A stretch of DNA of 64,000 nt from contig OZ020258.1 in NCBI GenBank assembly GCA_963971285.1, forward strand, positions 62,001 through 126,000, in the 5' to 3' direction. The translations under genes were made by a program, and so were the position numbers. Positions 47,500 through 60,600 of the stretch are shown one piece after another. The notes under the pieces were generated by a model. That model saw nothing but the letters and a program-made list of their open reading frames with translations. It ran no database searches and had not been told where the DNA came from. Every line of letters begins with the position of its first letter. Within the stretch, counting starts at the first letter, position 1. The stretch is from Astropecten irregularis. Taxonomy: Eukaryota > Echinodermata > Asteroidea > Paxillosida > Astropectinidae.

Positions 47500-47949
47500 C
47501 ATCATTCAAGCAGACGACAAGTCATGACCGATGATAATTCTGAAGACTGCGACAAGGAGACCAGATCAGACACGACAAGCGACATCATGTCAGAATCACC
47601 ATGACATCATTCAAGCAGACGACATGGCTTGACCGATGATAATTCTGAAGACTGCGACAAGGAGACCAGATCAGACACGACAAGTGACATCATGTCAGAA
47701 TCACCATGACATCATTCAAGAAGACGACAAGTCATGACCGATGATAATTCTGAAGACTGCGACAAGGAGACCAGATCAGACACGACAAGCGACATCATGT
47801 CAGAATCACCATGACATCATTCAAGAAGACGACAAGTCATGACCGATGATAATTCTGAAGACTGCGACAAGGAGACCAGATCAGACACGACAAGTGACAT
47901 CATGTTAGAATCACCATGACATCATTCAAGCAGACGACATGGCTTGACT
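47425..47949 (+). repeat. Five exact-length 105-bp tandem repeats covering the bHLH stop codon
   Basis: Units start at 47425, 47530, 47635, 47740 and 47845. Each begins GATGATAATTCTGAAGACTG and contains the same stop-codon context (TCACCRTGA). 105 is 35 codons, so every unit is in the same frame. Unit 1 encodes the last residues of the bHLH protein and its TGA; units 2-5 are 3'UTR and keep TGA in frame. Only a handful of substitutions separate the units, mainly in the spacer (AAGTCATGAC or ATGGCTTGAC). Confidence 0.95.
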
Positions 47950-47974
47950 GGAAACCATGGCAATATTTCTCCTC

Positions 47975-47980
47975 AATAAA
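47975..47980 (+). terminator. Polyadenylation signal after the 105-bp repeats
   Basis: AATAAA in CCTCAATAAACC, 26 bases after the last repeat and 476 after the stop. It is the first good signal for the bHLH transcript. Confidence 0.5.
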
Positions 47981-48609
47981 CCTAGTCTTGGTTGGTCAAA
48001 TTCAGACAAACTTTGTACTTCGTGGATGAAACACGTATCAGCTAGAATCACCGATGCACATCGTATGTAGATTGTTGTTTTGCATGCTGATCAAACGAAA
48101 TGTGTTAAAAGAAAAGACTTTGCGGTGGCAAAATGATTTGATGTCAAGCAACCGACCAGGTTGGGCACAACAGAAATTGGTCTGAATGATTTGTTCTTGA
48201 GTGGAAATGCAAATCGGACAAGGAATTTGACATGTCATATTGGAAACCACTGCTGAGACTTTAGCCCGAGAGTTGAAACATGATGACTTGAGAGGTTGCT
48301 GTTTTATACCAGATACTATAGAGCTTCACGGAAGAAATGATTCATCTCTATTTCATGAAGGAAAATTAGGTCGGTACTTTTGAATTTGTACAGCGATGAA
48401 CATGATATGGATGACATGAACGATAGCTGCTCTTCAAAGGTGTTTTTGATAATGACAATCAATATAGTGTAAGGAACTTGGCTGACCGCTAGGCCATACC
48501 AAAATGTAAACTTTGAATTTCTGTTCATGCAATAATGTTTTGTTTTTTTGTGTGCTTGCAGTATTTACTACTTTGCTCAATTATTCGGATTAAAACAATT
48601 AACAATAAG

Positions 48610-48692
48610 GATTCATGAATATTGATGATAATAATGATTTATGAATATTGATGATAATAATGATTCATGAATATTGATGATAATAATGATTC
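48610..48692. repeat. 26-bp tandem repeat, three units
   Basis: GATTCATGAATATTGATGAT plus AATAAT, starting at 48610, 48636 and 48662. One C/T difference is seen in unit 2. Confidence 0.85.
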
Positions 48693-49057
48693 GGATAAAC
48701 TAGGAGTGCATGATCATAATGCATGCGATTCATCAAAGATTGTTTCAGATATAATTGCAATAATGAAATGGTTTCTCTAAAAATGTATAAACAGATGACA
48801 CGATTTTGTGTTCTTATTTCTTAAATGTTTTTATGAAAGTGCTTTTAAATTTCGTCATTTTAGTTTTTAAAAGTTTGACAATTTCAAGCACGTTTTAAGT
48901 TGCAATCAAGTTGCATTTGTGCCAATTATGAGCCTGAATTCCACACTGTATCTTCATGTTCTTCCTGATGATTCACAGAGGGCGCACTTTGATTAAACCC
49001 TTGTGCATAATTTTCTGTAAGACTGAAAAAACTTAACATCAACATAAATGTCACATG

Positions 49058-49197
49058 GGATCGATTTCACGAAGCCCTACGATCGATCGTAAGTCAAGTT
49101 ACGAAGGATAACCCATCGTATCCTACGTGTAGTGCAGCAATGCATCCAAAGTCCTACGATTGATCGTAAGTTACGATGAGTTTGGTGAAATCGACCC
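49058..49197. mobile_element. Foldback family B, copy 2
   Basis: Starts GATCGATTTCACGAAGCCCT and ends GATGAGTTTGGTGAAATCGA. Inside, CTACGATCGATCGTAAGT and CTACGATTGATCGTAAGTTA are near-palindromic modules, so the unit folds on itself repeatedly. Confidence 0.7.
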
Positions 49198-49927
49198 CTG
49201 CTCATGGTACTTTTTCTATCCATTTCATTACAAAACTAATTTGTCAATATTTTCAAACTACCAAATTGTGGAAAATGTAATCACTTCACTTGCGGGTGAA
49301 ACGGGAAATAATTTAATTGAAAACCTATACATCAAAGTTTCCCTCATTTTGGAGATCTTACTATAGCTCAGATTCAGAGTCAAGTATTCAAGAATGTCCA
49401 AATTGTCCGCGATCCAGCATATATCATCATGATAACTACCAGACAATAGAAATAAGATTCACAAAAGTAAGAAAACGGAATTAAAAGTCTTGTTCATTAC
49501 AAAACATCAAGCATTAATGATTTACCGGTAATTAATTTTGTTTCATGTTTTTGTTTGGTCATGTTTAGATGTATTTATTTTGTGCCAGTGTGATAAAATG
49601 GTCGTCTATTGGCAACATGTACATTATACATTGTGTCTGTGTTTATGTATGATGGATTTATTCTTTTCAACGTACCAGCATGGTGAAGAAACTGCTTGAT
49701 ATTTGTGTTGTCTTAAATTCCATATTTATAATTGTTCTTAAATTGATTTCATCGTAGACTTTTTGTTTTATTTAAATGTTTCTTTTACCTAAGGAATAAA
49801 TAAGACTAACAAAATGTTGCTGTTTCATTTCAATTTGATTCATTGAAGGCACTGAGTTGCCGTTACAATAACAGACTGGGTGCCGTGAGTTACAATTCTT
49901 CATATTTACATGTATAAACCAACTGCA

Positions 49928-50030
49928 GTCGATTTCACGAAACTTTACGCAGTTGCGTAAGTCCACTTACGCCACGAATTTTGTTGCGTAAGTGGACTTA
50001 CGCAACTGCGTAAAGTTTCGTGAAATCGAC
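49928..50030. mobile_element. Perfect palindrome, foldback family B, copy 3
   Basis: The 45-nt arm 49928-49972 (starting GTCGATTTCACGAAAC) is exactly the reverse complement of 49986-50030, with a 13-nt loop. Within each arm GCGTAAGTCCACTTACGC is itself almost palindromic. Confidence 0.9.
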
Positions 50031-50664
50031 CACTGGTCCAGTTAATTCCCATGGAAGTCTCACCGTACTCTCACGTTAAAGACACAGAAAATTAATGAAG
50101 CTGTCATGTTATTCAATTATTTTGGAATATGTTTACCCAGTTCTCCATCTTAACGTAAAACTAATTATTCAATACTAAGCTTTTCAGACAAGAATTCCAG
50201 CAAATTGTCCAAAGAATTTCCAACAACGCCAATGGTTCACCCCTTGCTACAGAACGGATGGACAATCTATCAGGATGGGAAGAAAGTATAAACAAAAACG
50301 ATTTCATGAAAATTAAACCCTGAAAATAATGACAGTCAGACCACGCGCTTCCTAGCTTCTTGGTTCCTTAAACTCCCTAGCTTTTCGGTCAGTCAGACAG
50401 TGTACCGACAGCGTACTGACAACCAAACCGCTTGAAGTTGTGAAGCAGATTGTATCAAGTTAAGGTCACCCAAGGGTCATCAAGTGCGCATGACTGTTGC
50501 ATCTTTACTAATACACGACGACTGTTTTGCGTGTGGAAACATTTTGCAAGAGCATGTTGGCGCCCCTCCCCCAACTGTGTTTCTGTTCATTGAGAGTGAC
50601 GTCAGAAAAATAAAATCGCTCAGAAAAAAACAAAATTGTCGTACCACAGGCTGAATAGGGTGAT

Positions 50665-51012
50665 GGCATAAGGGTGTATCTCGAAAAATCATGTTTTGAG
50701 AAAAACGGCTTTGAAAATTCTGTCTCGTACCACTTTTTTTCTGGCCAATTTAATTTGGGGAAAAGTTTGCTGATATAAATATTTATGACATAGAGAAGGT
50801 ATATTTTAAGTGTCACCCATTTGCTATGATTATTTTTCTCATTAGAGGCACTACCTTTTGACAGCACAATCATTCACCATCTCAACACATTTTTGGCAAA
50901 AGGGTGTATGTCATGTTAGCATTGCTCATATAGAATGCATTGTCTTGGCAAAAGGGTGTAAATCTATGTTACGCAAACTCAATACCAATGATCTGTAGGG
51001 AAAAAGGGTGTA
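50665..51012. repeat. Four spaced copies of GGCAAAAGGGTGTA
   Basis: GGCATAAGGGTGTA (50665), GGCAAAAGGGTGTA (50895 and 50947) and AAAAAGGGTGTA (51001). An additional ACAAAAGGGTGTA lies at about 58340. The spacing is irregular. Confidence 0.5.
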
Positions 51013-51661
51013 GGCCCTATCTTGCTTTACACAATTCATATTATATGTTTGGCGATGAATTACCTTAATGAGATATCACATGCTAGCTTTAAAACGATGC
51101 ATCGTATGAACTTGAGACTTCGCCCAATGGAAAAAGCGCCCTCACGTTGCCTAAAACCGCCTCAGTAACCTCATAAATGGTGCAAATTGAGTTACAACCT
51201 TTTGCCATCACAGGACCGAGGGGACCCCAACGCCCATTTTTGTCAATTGCTCACAAATCTTTCTCGACTAAGTTTACAAACCACGTTGAGGGCGCCATTA
51301 TACTAACTAGCATTCCAGGTCTTGCTATTGGACGTAGAGGGCGGCTAACACTTTTATCAACGAAATCTCTGGCTGCAGCTTTCGCAAATTAGCATGTATC
51401 GGTACGGTACGGACCAGACAGATTTCGCATGCAATCTTAATATAGCGCCCTCTACGATACAGCTACACCAGCATCGATTGTCACTTTAAAATACAACCTC
51501 GTTTTGAATAATTGCCAATACCTTAAGACTCGATTACTGTCAATTTACAGAAGGAACGGTAGGCATTGTCGTTAATGGTATAATACCATGACTGCATAGT
51601 TATATCATAAGTGAAATGAGGCCATCATCAAGATTCAACATGGCAGTAAAGCGATGATATT

Positions 51662-51707
51662 GGTCTCCTGATGATGACTAGAGCGGGCTAGTCGAAACGT
51701 TGAGACC
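51662..51707 (+). ncRNA. Hammerhead-ribozyme-like motif (type I, Penelope-like)
   Basis: Order of parts: GGTCTC (stem I 5', 51662-51667), CTGATGA (core, 51668-51674), an extra T, GACTAG-AGCGGG-CTAGTC region (stem II, six pairs), GAAA (core, 51694-51697), C-GTT (minimal stem III and NUH cleavage triplet), GAGACC (stem I 3', 51702-51707). Stem I pairs perfectly over six bases. Very short stem III and a UG after the CUGAUGA box are, from memory, features of motifs carried by Penelope-like retroelements. No reverse transcriptase was seen nearby, so this is a single isolated copy. Cleavage activity is unproven. Confidence 0.55.
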
Positions 51708-51952
51708 TTACGAGAAGTGAGAATGAAATAGAAGTGTGAAAGTACGAACGACTCTTACATGGTGTTTCCGCAAACCGATCTACATTATAACTTCAGTTGT
51801 GGAAAGATTTGATCGAAAATGGCATTCATATTCACACACAAAAACGAGAGGCATTTCCTCGCATGTTCCTCTTATATTATTGGTAGACTAGAACAATGAT
51901 CACACAATGGTGAGATATAGAGGAATTGAGACAATGCGACTGTAGTGTTTAA

Positions 51953-52329
51953 CTTAAAGGGAGGGTACAGAATTGGTAAGACAAAATACACTTCATAATC
52001 ACAGATTCACATAAAACTTACACAGTATAATGGTGATGATAGGAGAAAACATCCCATGAAATGTTTTTGTCTGAAATGCCATATTCGTTGAGAAATAAAT
52101 GAAACCATTGTCCGATTGGAATAAATCGCTTCGAAGCGTTTTATTCATTCGTTGAAATGTGTACTGTTCTCTGTATACGGGTTTTCACTATTTTTTCATG
52201 ACCCAGATGGCTGATTGACCTCAAACTTCTACAGGTTTGTCAGTTAAGGTATACAATGGATTACATAATGTGCTTTCACTGTCAGCAACGGTTTTGTCGC
52301 AAAAACCAGTTCTGTACCATCCCTTTAAG
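51953..52329. mobile_element. MITE with CTTAAAGGGAGGGTACAGAA ends
   Basis: Terminal inverted repeats of 25 bp (51953-51977 and 52305-52329) match at 23 of 25 positions. It is 377 bp long with no transposase. Internal ATAAATCGCTTCGAAGCG is a further short palindrome. Confidence 0.8.
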
Positions 52330-53754
52330 CGAGAATAATGCTATTATTATGTCCTGATCCATATGATTTCAATTTTGTGTATGAAACATATTCTGTAAAC
52401 AAACATATTCTATTCGTATATGTAGCAAAAGCAAAGACGCCCGTTTCAAAATTCAGTCTTTGTCACGGTCCTCGGTTATCTCATTACCCTACGAACACCA
52501 TGTCCATTTCTAGCCTCAGCAAAGTACAAGTAAAATTTAAATAATTTGTTTGATTTAATAACTGTTTAACAAACTCAAAACCTTACATTCACAAGCAGAA
52601 CGCACTTCAATATCCCCATAGCAACAAACACTAAATTTAACAGCTGAACCTGACGCAATTCAATAATTTGAAATCTTATTTGCTATTCAAGATAACACGT
52701 TTGGCTTATACGACACATTCTGCATACACGTTTTACACTGGACAAAGAAAAATAACAACGTACGTAGTGCGTCCAGTTACTACGTATGGCACGAGTTGTA
52801 CACAGTATTTTTGTGACGAAACCTGAGAAAAATTTATAGCAATTGTGACCAAAATTAAATCTTTCTATGGAATTATAAATGGTGTATGAACAAACAGCTT
52901 TGATGCGTTCAGGGCAACTCCAGAAATTCGTACAATTTCTTATGTCATGTATATGACATTAGCTGAGAGCTGGTCTGGTGATACTTAAGTTAGGAATTCC
53001 AATGATGCATGCAAGTACATAACAAACTTGTGTAAGTACATGAAATATGCAATGGAATGGTCCGGTATTTTTAACAACCACATATCAATACACCTGTAGT
53101 TTTAACAACCATACACCTGTAGTTTTAACAACCACACATGAATACACTTGTTTGCTTGGTATTTCCAGGTAGCCTTCATTTAGTACATCTTTATAGTCAC
53201 CAATCACACGTTACTTATTCAACAGCCAGAAGTGTTTTACCCACTGTGCAAAAGAGCAAGTCACTGTAGAACCGCTATTTCCTCCTTGCAGCAACTTTGC
53301 AACTAGCAAATGTAAATAACTCAAGCAAACAAGGGAGCTTCTCCTTCCATTTATCCTTAATCTCGAGTCCGTTTAGATGTTAAAAAGTCAACTTGACATA
53401 AAGTCTTAACGTAATGCGCTTGGCCCAGAGAGTGTGCTGCACTTAACAGCAGAATATAGTGAGCTATGAAATTACAGAATTGGGTCCATTATTGACTTCA
53501 TGAAGAGTGTGGTTAAATCTGCCATTATTATAACAAGCTTCACATCCAAAGAAACCGATCTGTCCCGGAGCATAATTATAGGCTTGATTGCAATCGTCAA
53601 AATCCGGGGGGAAGGTTTCAGGTCTCTATCTGGGTGTGCATTCATTGCTCAGGTGACTTAACAACTCAATCTTGAGGGAAATAATCTGATGTGAACGTTG
53701 CTTCGACGTAGGCATCACAGCGATATTTGCTGTTCGTCAAGAACTTAAATTTTG

Positions 53755-53890
53755 GCATGGCATCTGCACTAGTAAGCAGGAGGTCGTGGGTTCGAATCCC
53801 ACCCCAGCCAGCATGTGATATGTTCATGTGCACTCACAAGCACTGAGTATACAGTGCTCACTCACGTCGGTGAAGGGCAAACCTAATTTG
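53755..53890 (+). mobile_element. tRNA-derived SINE remnant of a second type
   Basis: AGTAAGCAGGAGGTC, then a complete T arm GTGGGTTCGAATCCCAC (53786-53802) and CCCAGCCA. No matching 5' acceptor strand or A box is present, so it is not a functional tRNA gene. The following body (GTGCTCACTCACGTCGGTGA) is SINE-like. Confidence 0.6.
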
Positions 53891-56725
53891 AAACTTAAAT
53901 TTTATTGAAAATGTTTCAGTTTGTGTAAATGGAAGATACAAGACTCGCATTATGCTCGATCAGGCCGCCCATACACGCATCAATGGAAGTATCATTTAGC
54001 GATGTGTCATGTGCATGTAGGAGGTGGCGTAATTGACACTGAATTGTCTTTTGACCTGAGTTATTGACATACATACATCACACGCGGCTTCCGTGATACT
54101 ACAAAGTGCGATCATGTGGATCGGTTTCATTCATGACTTGGATTCAAGTGCAAATGAGCAAACCTTGTCAAAAAAAAGGCAAGTAATGTCAATCAAGATT
54201 TGTATGTTATGAGAAAACAAAACAAATCAAAGACAGAATTTCAGATGGTTTATATTGATGTGGATGTTAAAATTAATTAAATCAACCTGACCACGATTTG
54301 GGCAGTTTAAATGTTGGTATACTAGACACTATTAATATGTTCTATCGCTGCTCGTACTGCTATTATACTGTGATACTTCCGGCATTGGATGCTGTAGGCA
54401 CTGGGAGCATATTCTCAGACTTGAAACCCAATCTCACGGTGCGCTGTAAGACGACCATGAAGCTATAAAACAGAGAGCAGTGAATAGGATGCAGACTGAC
54501 CGCTAGAGTTGCCAGGGTGAGGGGAATTTAAGTCGGTGATGTACCACTCGAAAGTCTAGCATTAATGCAATGCACAGACTGGCGTGTACACACACACATC
54601 TCGTGTGTATACCATGCATTGAAGCTGTTCTGTATGCATCCCACGTATCTCATACACACTCTACACAAGACCGCTATTCATTATCATCCTCATTACTTCT
54701 CCATTGCCTACGACAATTTCATTCACTACGGAGAGCATTTTCACCGTGTCAGGAATATTATCAACGTCAAGGAATCATCACACAGATATAATGTGAGTAA
54801 CCTTTAGTTGTGATTCCTTACTACGGGATAGTTGCAATCGTCCTGTTATAGTTAGTAGTCATAGCCTTGTTTGGTGAGTCGCATCCACACTTATACCATT
54901 CTAACGCACTGCACAGTATACACGCATTGTGGAGATTTGTGCAACTACTATTGCAGACGTGTGAGTTAGACGAGATGCTTATCAGCAGAGAAAATGATTA
55001 ATCAATGTAAAAACAAACTCAGACGTCTAGCTGAATTAGATATACAAACAATCACATACTGTGAAGTGATCTCTGTGATTCTACCATCTTAACTACTGTG
55101 GACCGTTGACTAGCTAGGTCAGGACAACAATCGGACAACTTCCACACGTTTATAAGACATATTGTGAAAACGGTAAGTTTTAATGTCCCACCATTCTCTG
55201 TGTGGGGTTTTAGATGTGCAGATTTTGGGAATTAACATCGATTGCCGTTCAATCAATTAAAGTCGTTTGACAGCGTAAAAACAAAAACGTTTCGACCTAC
55301 GTCATCATTTCTATGGTCGAAACCCGTTCGGCCAATTTAATTTATGTCAAGTTTATTTTTACTTCATAGTAATGTGGGTGTTTTTATAGCAGCTTGCAGA
55401 AGGTTAATTTCTCCTACGAACATCATTGTGGTGAGAATGTGCAGAAAGTTGTTTATCCGTGCTAAGACGATTCTTGCAAAATGAGGACATGCATCTGTGC
55501 TAAGAGTAATACTATCGAAGGTACATATAGTAACTAGCAGGATGTTTCCACAATACTACAGGGGCACATAGAAACTTAAGATGGTTCCTACATTGACGGG
55601 GCCTCGGATTGCAAAAAGATTATACCGTTAACAATACTAAACACTTTTTGATAGCGTTAAAATAGGTGTGACACTTCACATTATTACATGAAATTCTATT
55701 ATCAATATTGTCCAGGATTTTGATAGTGAATGATGACATTATTTTTTCCCAAATGGCTCATTAAATTGTATTTTGATTTACATTGCATCATCGTTCATAC
55801 ATAGGCAAGTTTTGTAATGGCGGGGGTTGAAGATTCTTGACCCGTATCCATAGAAACAATAATCGTGGCCGATGTTTGACCGTTGTGTAATGCAATAAGC
55901 ACGTGGTCCCAGGTGGATATTTGCTTCCGTGCAATGAATGAAAATATGAAATTATATTACATATTGCGTGAAATGTTTACTACAAGGGCGTTGTGTACTT
56001 GATTGCCACCTAACCATTTCCGATTTCATATTTTGCAAACTCACATAAATAAAACAGTAACTCTTACGGGAAAATTGACAAAAACAGATTTCCCGATGGC
56101 TGTTTAGGCCTACTTCCATTGTGGTCAGAAACAAAATTAATGTAATGTTTGAAAACCATTAAATGACAATCTAAAGAGCAAAATATTTTATGTTGGATAT
56201 TTTGTATGTATCATACTAATAATAGTACTATGCTATTATTATTGCTCAATAATATCAAGTGCATGCTTTCGTGAAGGTTGACGATAATACGCCGCACGCG
56301 TTGGAATTACTGCCCCATTGATATGACTACAAGAACGTTGTTATTATAGTATACTATGGATATGTAATAATATATGAATGCACGTGACAATATGTGTGCT
56401 ATGCCCGTTAAGATTGAACGAACATCATGAGTACGGGCAAACTCTCGACCGTGATATATTTGTTTTTAGAAGAAAAATCTGGAGTGGAAAACAATTTCAA
56501 GTACGAAGAATATATCAAACTCATTTATTTCATTTGTTTGTGGTTGTGTTTCCGATTTTTTTGCCTTCAAATGCAGTACAAATGTGACTTTAATGAAAGA
56601 AGTCCGTTTTATAATGTTTCTTTGCAAAGAATAAATGTGGCATGCTGCATGCATAATGTGATGACATCTTCTCGAATGACATGTCACGTGTAAAATTACT
56701 TGCATACAAGGAGCATGGATCTGTG

Positions 56726-56871
56726 GTCGAATTCACAAAGATTTACGATTCATCTTTTAGATGAGTTGCACCTGTTTCCATAGTAACTAGCATTGTGACA
56801 TCACATTTTGCTTATAGCAATTAAGACTGATACGCATGTTACGATGTGTCTTATCCTTTCGTGAAATCGAG
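56726..56871. mobile_element. Foldback family B, copy 4
   Basis: Starts GTCGAATTCACAAAGATTTA and ends CCTTTCGTGAAATCGA. The interior CCATAGTAACTAGCATTGTG followed by ACATCACATTTTGCTTA matches the copy at 36963-37103. Confidence 0.65.
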
Positions 56872-57569
56872 CCCAGGTTCCTTTTGTATGATGTGATCTA
56901 GAAAATGGCTAATTGATTTAAATGTTTATAAAATGCATAAATGACAGATGTTATATGAACATACTACTACATAAACAGTCCGCTACATTGCTTGTGCTGC
57001 GATCTATAACCAATTCAGCTGGACTTATTGGAATATTTCAAGTTGATCGTTGATGGATGAGTTTTTCATCAGTATTGTTGCTATGGTAACTAATCATATC
57101 AGAGGTTTGTATTTTCATACATTAGGAATTCTGCGTATACTTATAGTTGACTACATGCTACTCAAAATACATGCTTATGCGCATGCGCATGATTGTATTT
57201 CAATTATGAACAATCCCATCTGGTGTGTTTTTCAATTATTTATCTGCCTTTTTTTTGTTCATCAATATGTTGAGAGCACATCGTGGTTATTAATTTATAA
57301 TATAAGATGCTTCAGTACGTGAGTGTTCATTATATTATTTAAGTACTGCCCGTCTCAAGCGTGAAGTGTTTAGATGTCGTGCGCAATCTCCTATTAATTG
57401 TGGTTTGCTTATCAGCTGCCTGTAAATTTCCAATAATGTCAATTTATCTGTGATCAATAAACAAAACAATTCACCTGCTTCTGAAATTGGCGCATCATTA
57501 TCTAATTAAAGCACATTATTATAATCACCAAATAACCACAAGGGAAACTGACTGAATTTAAAGTCAATG

Positions 57570-57640
57570 AAAAGTGAACAAAAAAAGGAGCGGGATTCGA
57601 ACCGGTGACCTCCTGAATACCATACAGGCGCATAGCACAT
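57570..57640 (-). mobile_element. tRNA-derived SINE, copy 3 (truncated)
   Basis: The minus strand shows GGAGGTCACCGGTTCGAATC with a canonical B box and the AGTGAACAAAA tail seen in the copies at 4035 and 4749. The A-box half is missing. Confidence 0.6.
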
Positions 57641-60600
57641 AAAAGCACATAATTTATTGTTTACTGTTTGAAAACTGCAAAGGTTTATTTCTGATGCCAT
57701 ACGTCGTCACTCTTACAGTCTTAGTAATGCTCCACTTTTGTATGCTGATGAATAATTCATATTCTGTACGTGAAACAAACGGTAGCCCTCGGGGCCTAAC
57801 AGAGTGTAACACGGACAGATAATAAATAGAACCTGTCCAGTCTGGATATCACTAACAAATCTCATCAGTCTTCAACTCCTAAAAAAAATCTACCTGCTTT
57901 GAGTTTGACCGGCTTGCCGCGTGGACTGCATACTGATGGAGCGGAATATACTACTCGGCATCTTCAACAGCAAATTTCGGACTTACATTATCTGTTTGGT
58001 AACGTAATATCGTATTAAGAAATCCGTCGTAACTTCCGAAAATTGAGTCAAAACTTTAGACATCGCTTTTCCATTCATCACAATTATAAATTTGTGTTTA
58101 ATTCATGCTGCTGGGTGTTTTTTTTTATAATGGACATTACAGACGGGGTGTAATTATGTTGAATTGTACATAATCAGGTCAGATAGTAATTATGAGAAAA
58201 GTAAATGAGACAAACGATCCGTTTTTCTCATTATTTGAAAGCTTTTTGAATAAAATAAAATGTTCCTAAGACTCATAATACTTTCACATGACCAATTTGT
58301 CATTAAATTTTTAGGCATTAATATAATATAAACATTAGACAAAAGGGTGTAATTGTAAGCTTCATGACTGACATACACGTGTGAGGATATACTGTATAAT
58401 TGAGTTGAAAGCAGAAGTAGAACACTAAACGTGCATAGGCCTAAATCTGCGTAATCAATTATATAAAAACATCCATTAAACATGATACCAACCTCACCTC
58501 GGTGTCATCATTACCAGTTACCATTGTTTCTGCATTATGACATTAATCATTCAAGATATAACACCATTATACAGTGCAATCGTGCTTTGTTCTTTGACCA
58601 ACACTTTCCAATCAATAAGGCAACATAGGCCTACTCTTGTTTATCTAGGTAGGTTCGTTCCAAAGTCGATGGTTCGTTCCGTTGATGAATGTTGAAACTC
58701 TGTACCCAGGAGATTGAATGACACTGTCATTATATACAGTGATGGTACAAATTGATAACGATTGACACCATTACTGTTATTAGCCAATGAGTTAGATTTC
58801 TGTCATCTGCAGTAGTTTGTGGGAATGTGTAATCAGCAATGCAAGCCTGGATGTGCACTGAAGCAATAGACCGTGATATCACATTATTAATCAACCCGGT
58901 ACCCAAGAGACACAACTACTACTAGGCAGCTTCATAAATAAATGACCGAATTTACATGACAGAAGGAATGATAAGCGTAGGGCCTATGCTAGCAAAGTAT
59001 TCACATGGATTTATGAGGTATTTCATTCATGTTATTTATGGATGATTATCGTGCACGGAATGGGATTATTGCAATGGATAGCAGTTGATCAGTAAGTGGA
59101 TTTCTAACGTGAATTTTCCACGTCGTGGCTTTGAACTTAAGGGAGCGTCTCAAAACGTGAGACGCTTGGAACGTTCTTATCGAACCGTTCTCGCTGGGAA
59201 CTGGAACCATTCCAGCTACATTAACGGTATCTGACTGGAGGATCTTTATGACACAAAGAACCAAGACTATACTTGCCTTCCGTGACTTTCAGTATTTAAG
59301 TTGAACATGATAAATAAATCAGTCCTGAGCTACAGTGATTTCGGATTCATGACTTCCTGACTGCATTCAGTTCTTTGAGCATATTTAAACTTTCGTCCAC
59401 TTTAAGGTTTCTGACAGTTGTCATGTTCCAGGCCATATATTATCATAAGACATTGGAGTACCCTGGCTCTTATTGCCGACTATATTTAAGTTCCTGATGG
59501 CCTCCTTGAAATCCTTGAAGATATAAGTTTCTGGCTACATTTAGGTTCTTGACTATATTTATGTTCCTGACTACATATCTGGGTCGCTGAAAAACAAACC
59601 TCTATTTCTATATTACCGATGCCGACACTCGGCCAAGTTTATTTACAAAACGTATATACCATGAAGGCGGCATACGACGTAAATTCACTTGAAATCGGTC
59701 CACAGTAACTTGAGTCAGTTTGATAACGTATTTGGAGTGCAGCGGTGCAATCCAACATTCATTCATTGACGTCATAGCTGTCAGCTGTAAAGCATGGCCG
59801 TCATCTTGCATTAATGGTGTAGGACCAAGTACTCTGACGCCATATATCGTACTTAACATTTTACGGTGTTCCCTTACGCACAAAACAAAGCTGCATGCGC
59901 CGTTTAAGTGATTAAATGACCCCTTAGCATTTGTGTACACTTTTACTGATTTCAGTTTGGAAATCCAGTAGTCGCTGTGAGCTACCGTCGCCATTTTACA
60001 TCCAACAGGGAATTATGGATTAGGATATATAGCAAGGGCCTTGTACTGTCTGATTAAACAAAATAAAATACGTATGGAAATAACATTTCCGAAATATTAA
60101 CAGAAAGATTGTAACGGACACTGCTGTAAATGCAGTATAGCAACGGATAAACAAAAGACAGTTGCATTTGAATTTAATTATGTAACTTGCTTATAAAAGA
60201 ACATTGATAGGCTGTGTATGAGCTGAAGCTGGTAAAATGACACTTGGATATCTAGCGGAGATTTTATGGGATATGTTAAACAAAGTAAGCATGGACTATA
60301 ATTGCTGGGTAGATTCTCAAAATGTCTGAAAACTTCCAGTCTCAATTACTCCACACGCACAGCAGCAAATTATTCTTTGCTATATCGAGATGACATTTAC
60401 AGAAGCAACATTTACATTTCTACGGCTTTAACATTATTTCTGAAAATTCACAGGGAGTCTGAAACAGCTGTAACAACAAGCTCAGCGACCATTCAAACCA
60501 TTCAAGCCATGGGACAGTGTAGTAGCATCATCAGTTCTATAGGATTATGGGGGCGTACAGTGAAGAAATAACCTCGTCTAGTTTAACTGCCTTGTCTGTA

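Noticed and set aside
53755..53802. tRNA gene call on the TTCGAATCC arm
   Set aside because: Only the T arm and a 3' strand are present; the D arm, anticodon arm and 5' acceptor strand are missing, so it is a SINE remnant.
55285..55325. Possible second hammerhead-like motif on the minus strand (ATGATGAC...GTCGAAACG)
   Set aside because: The CUGAUGA box is not intact and stem I pairs poorly; at best it is a decayed relative of the motif at 51662.
59608..59994. 128-codon minus-strand frame, the longest in the distal 12 kb
   Set aside because: No domain, splice context, codon bias or family resemblance; it is likely a chance frame.
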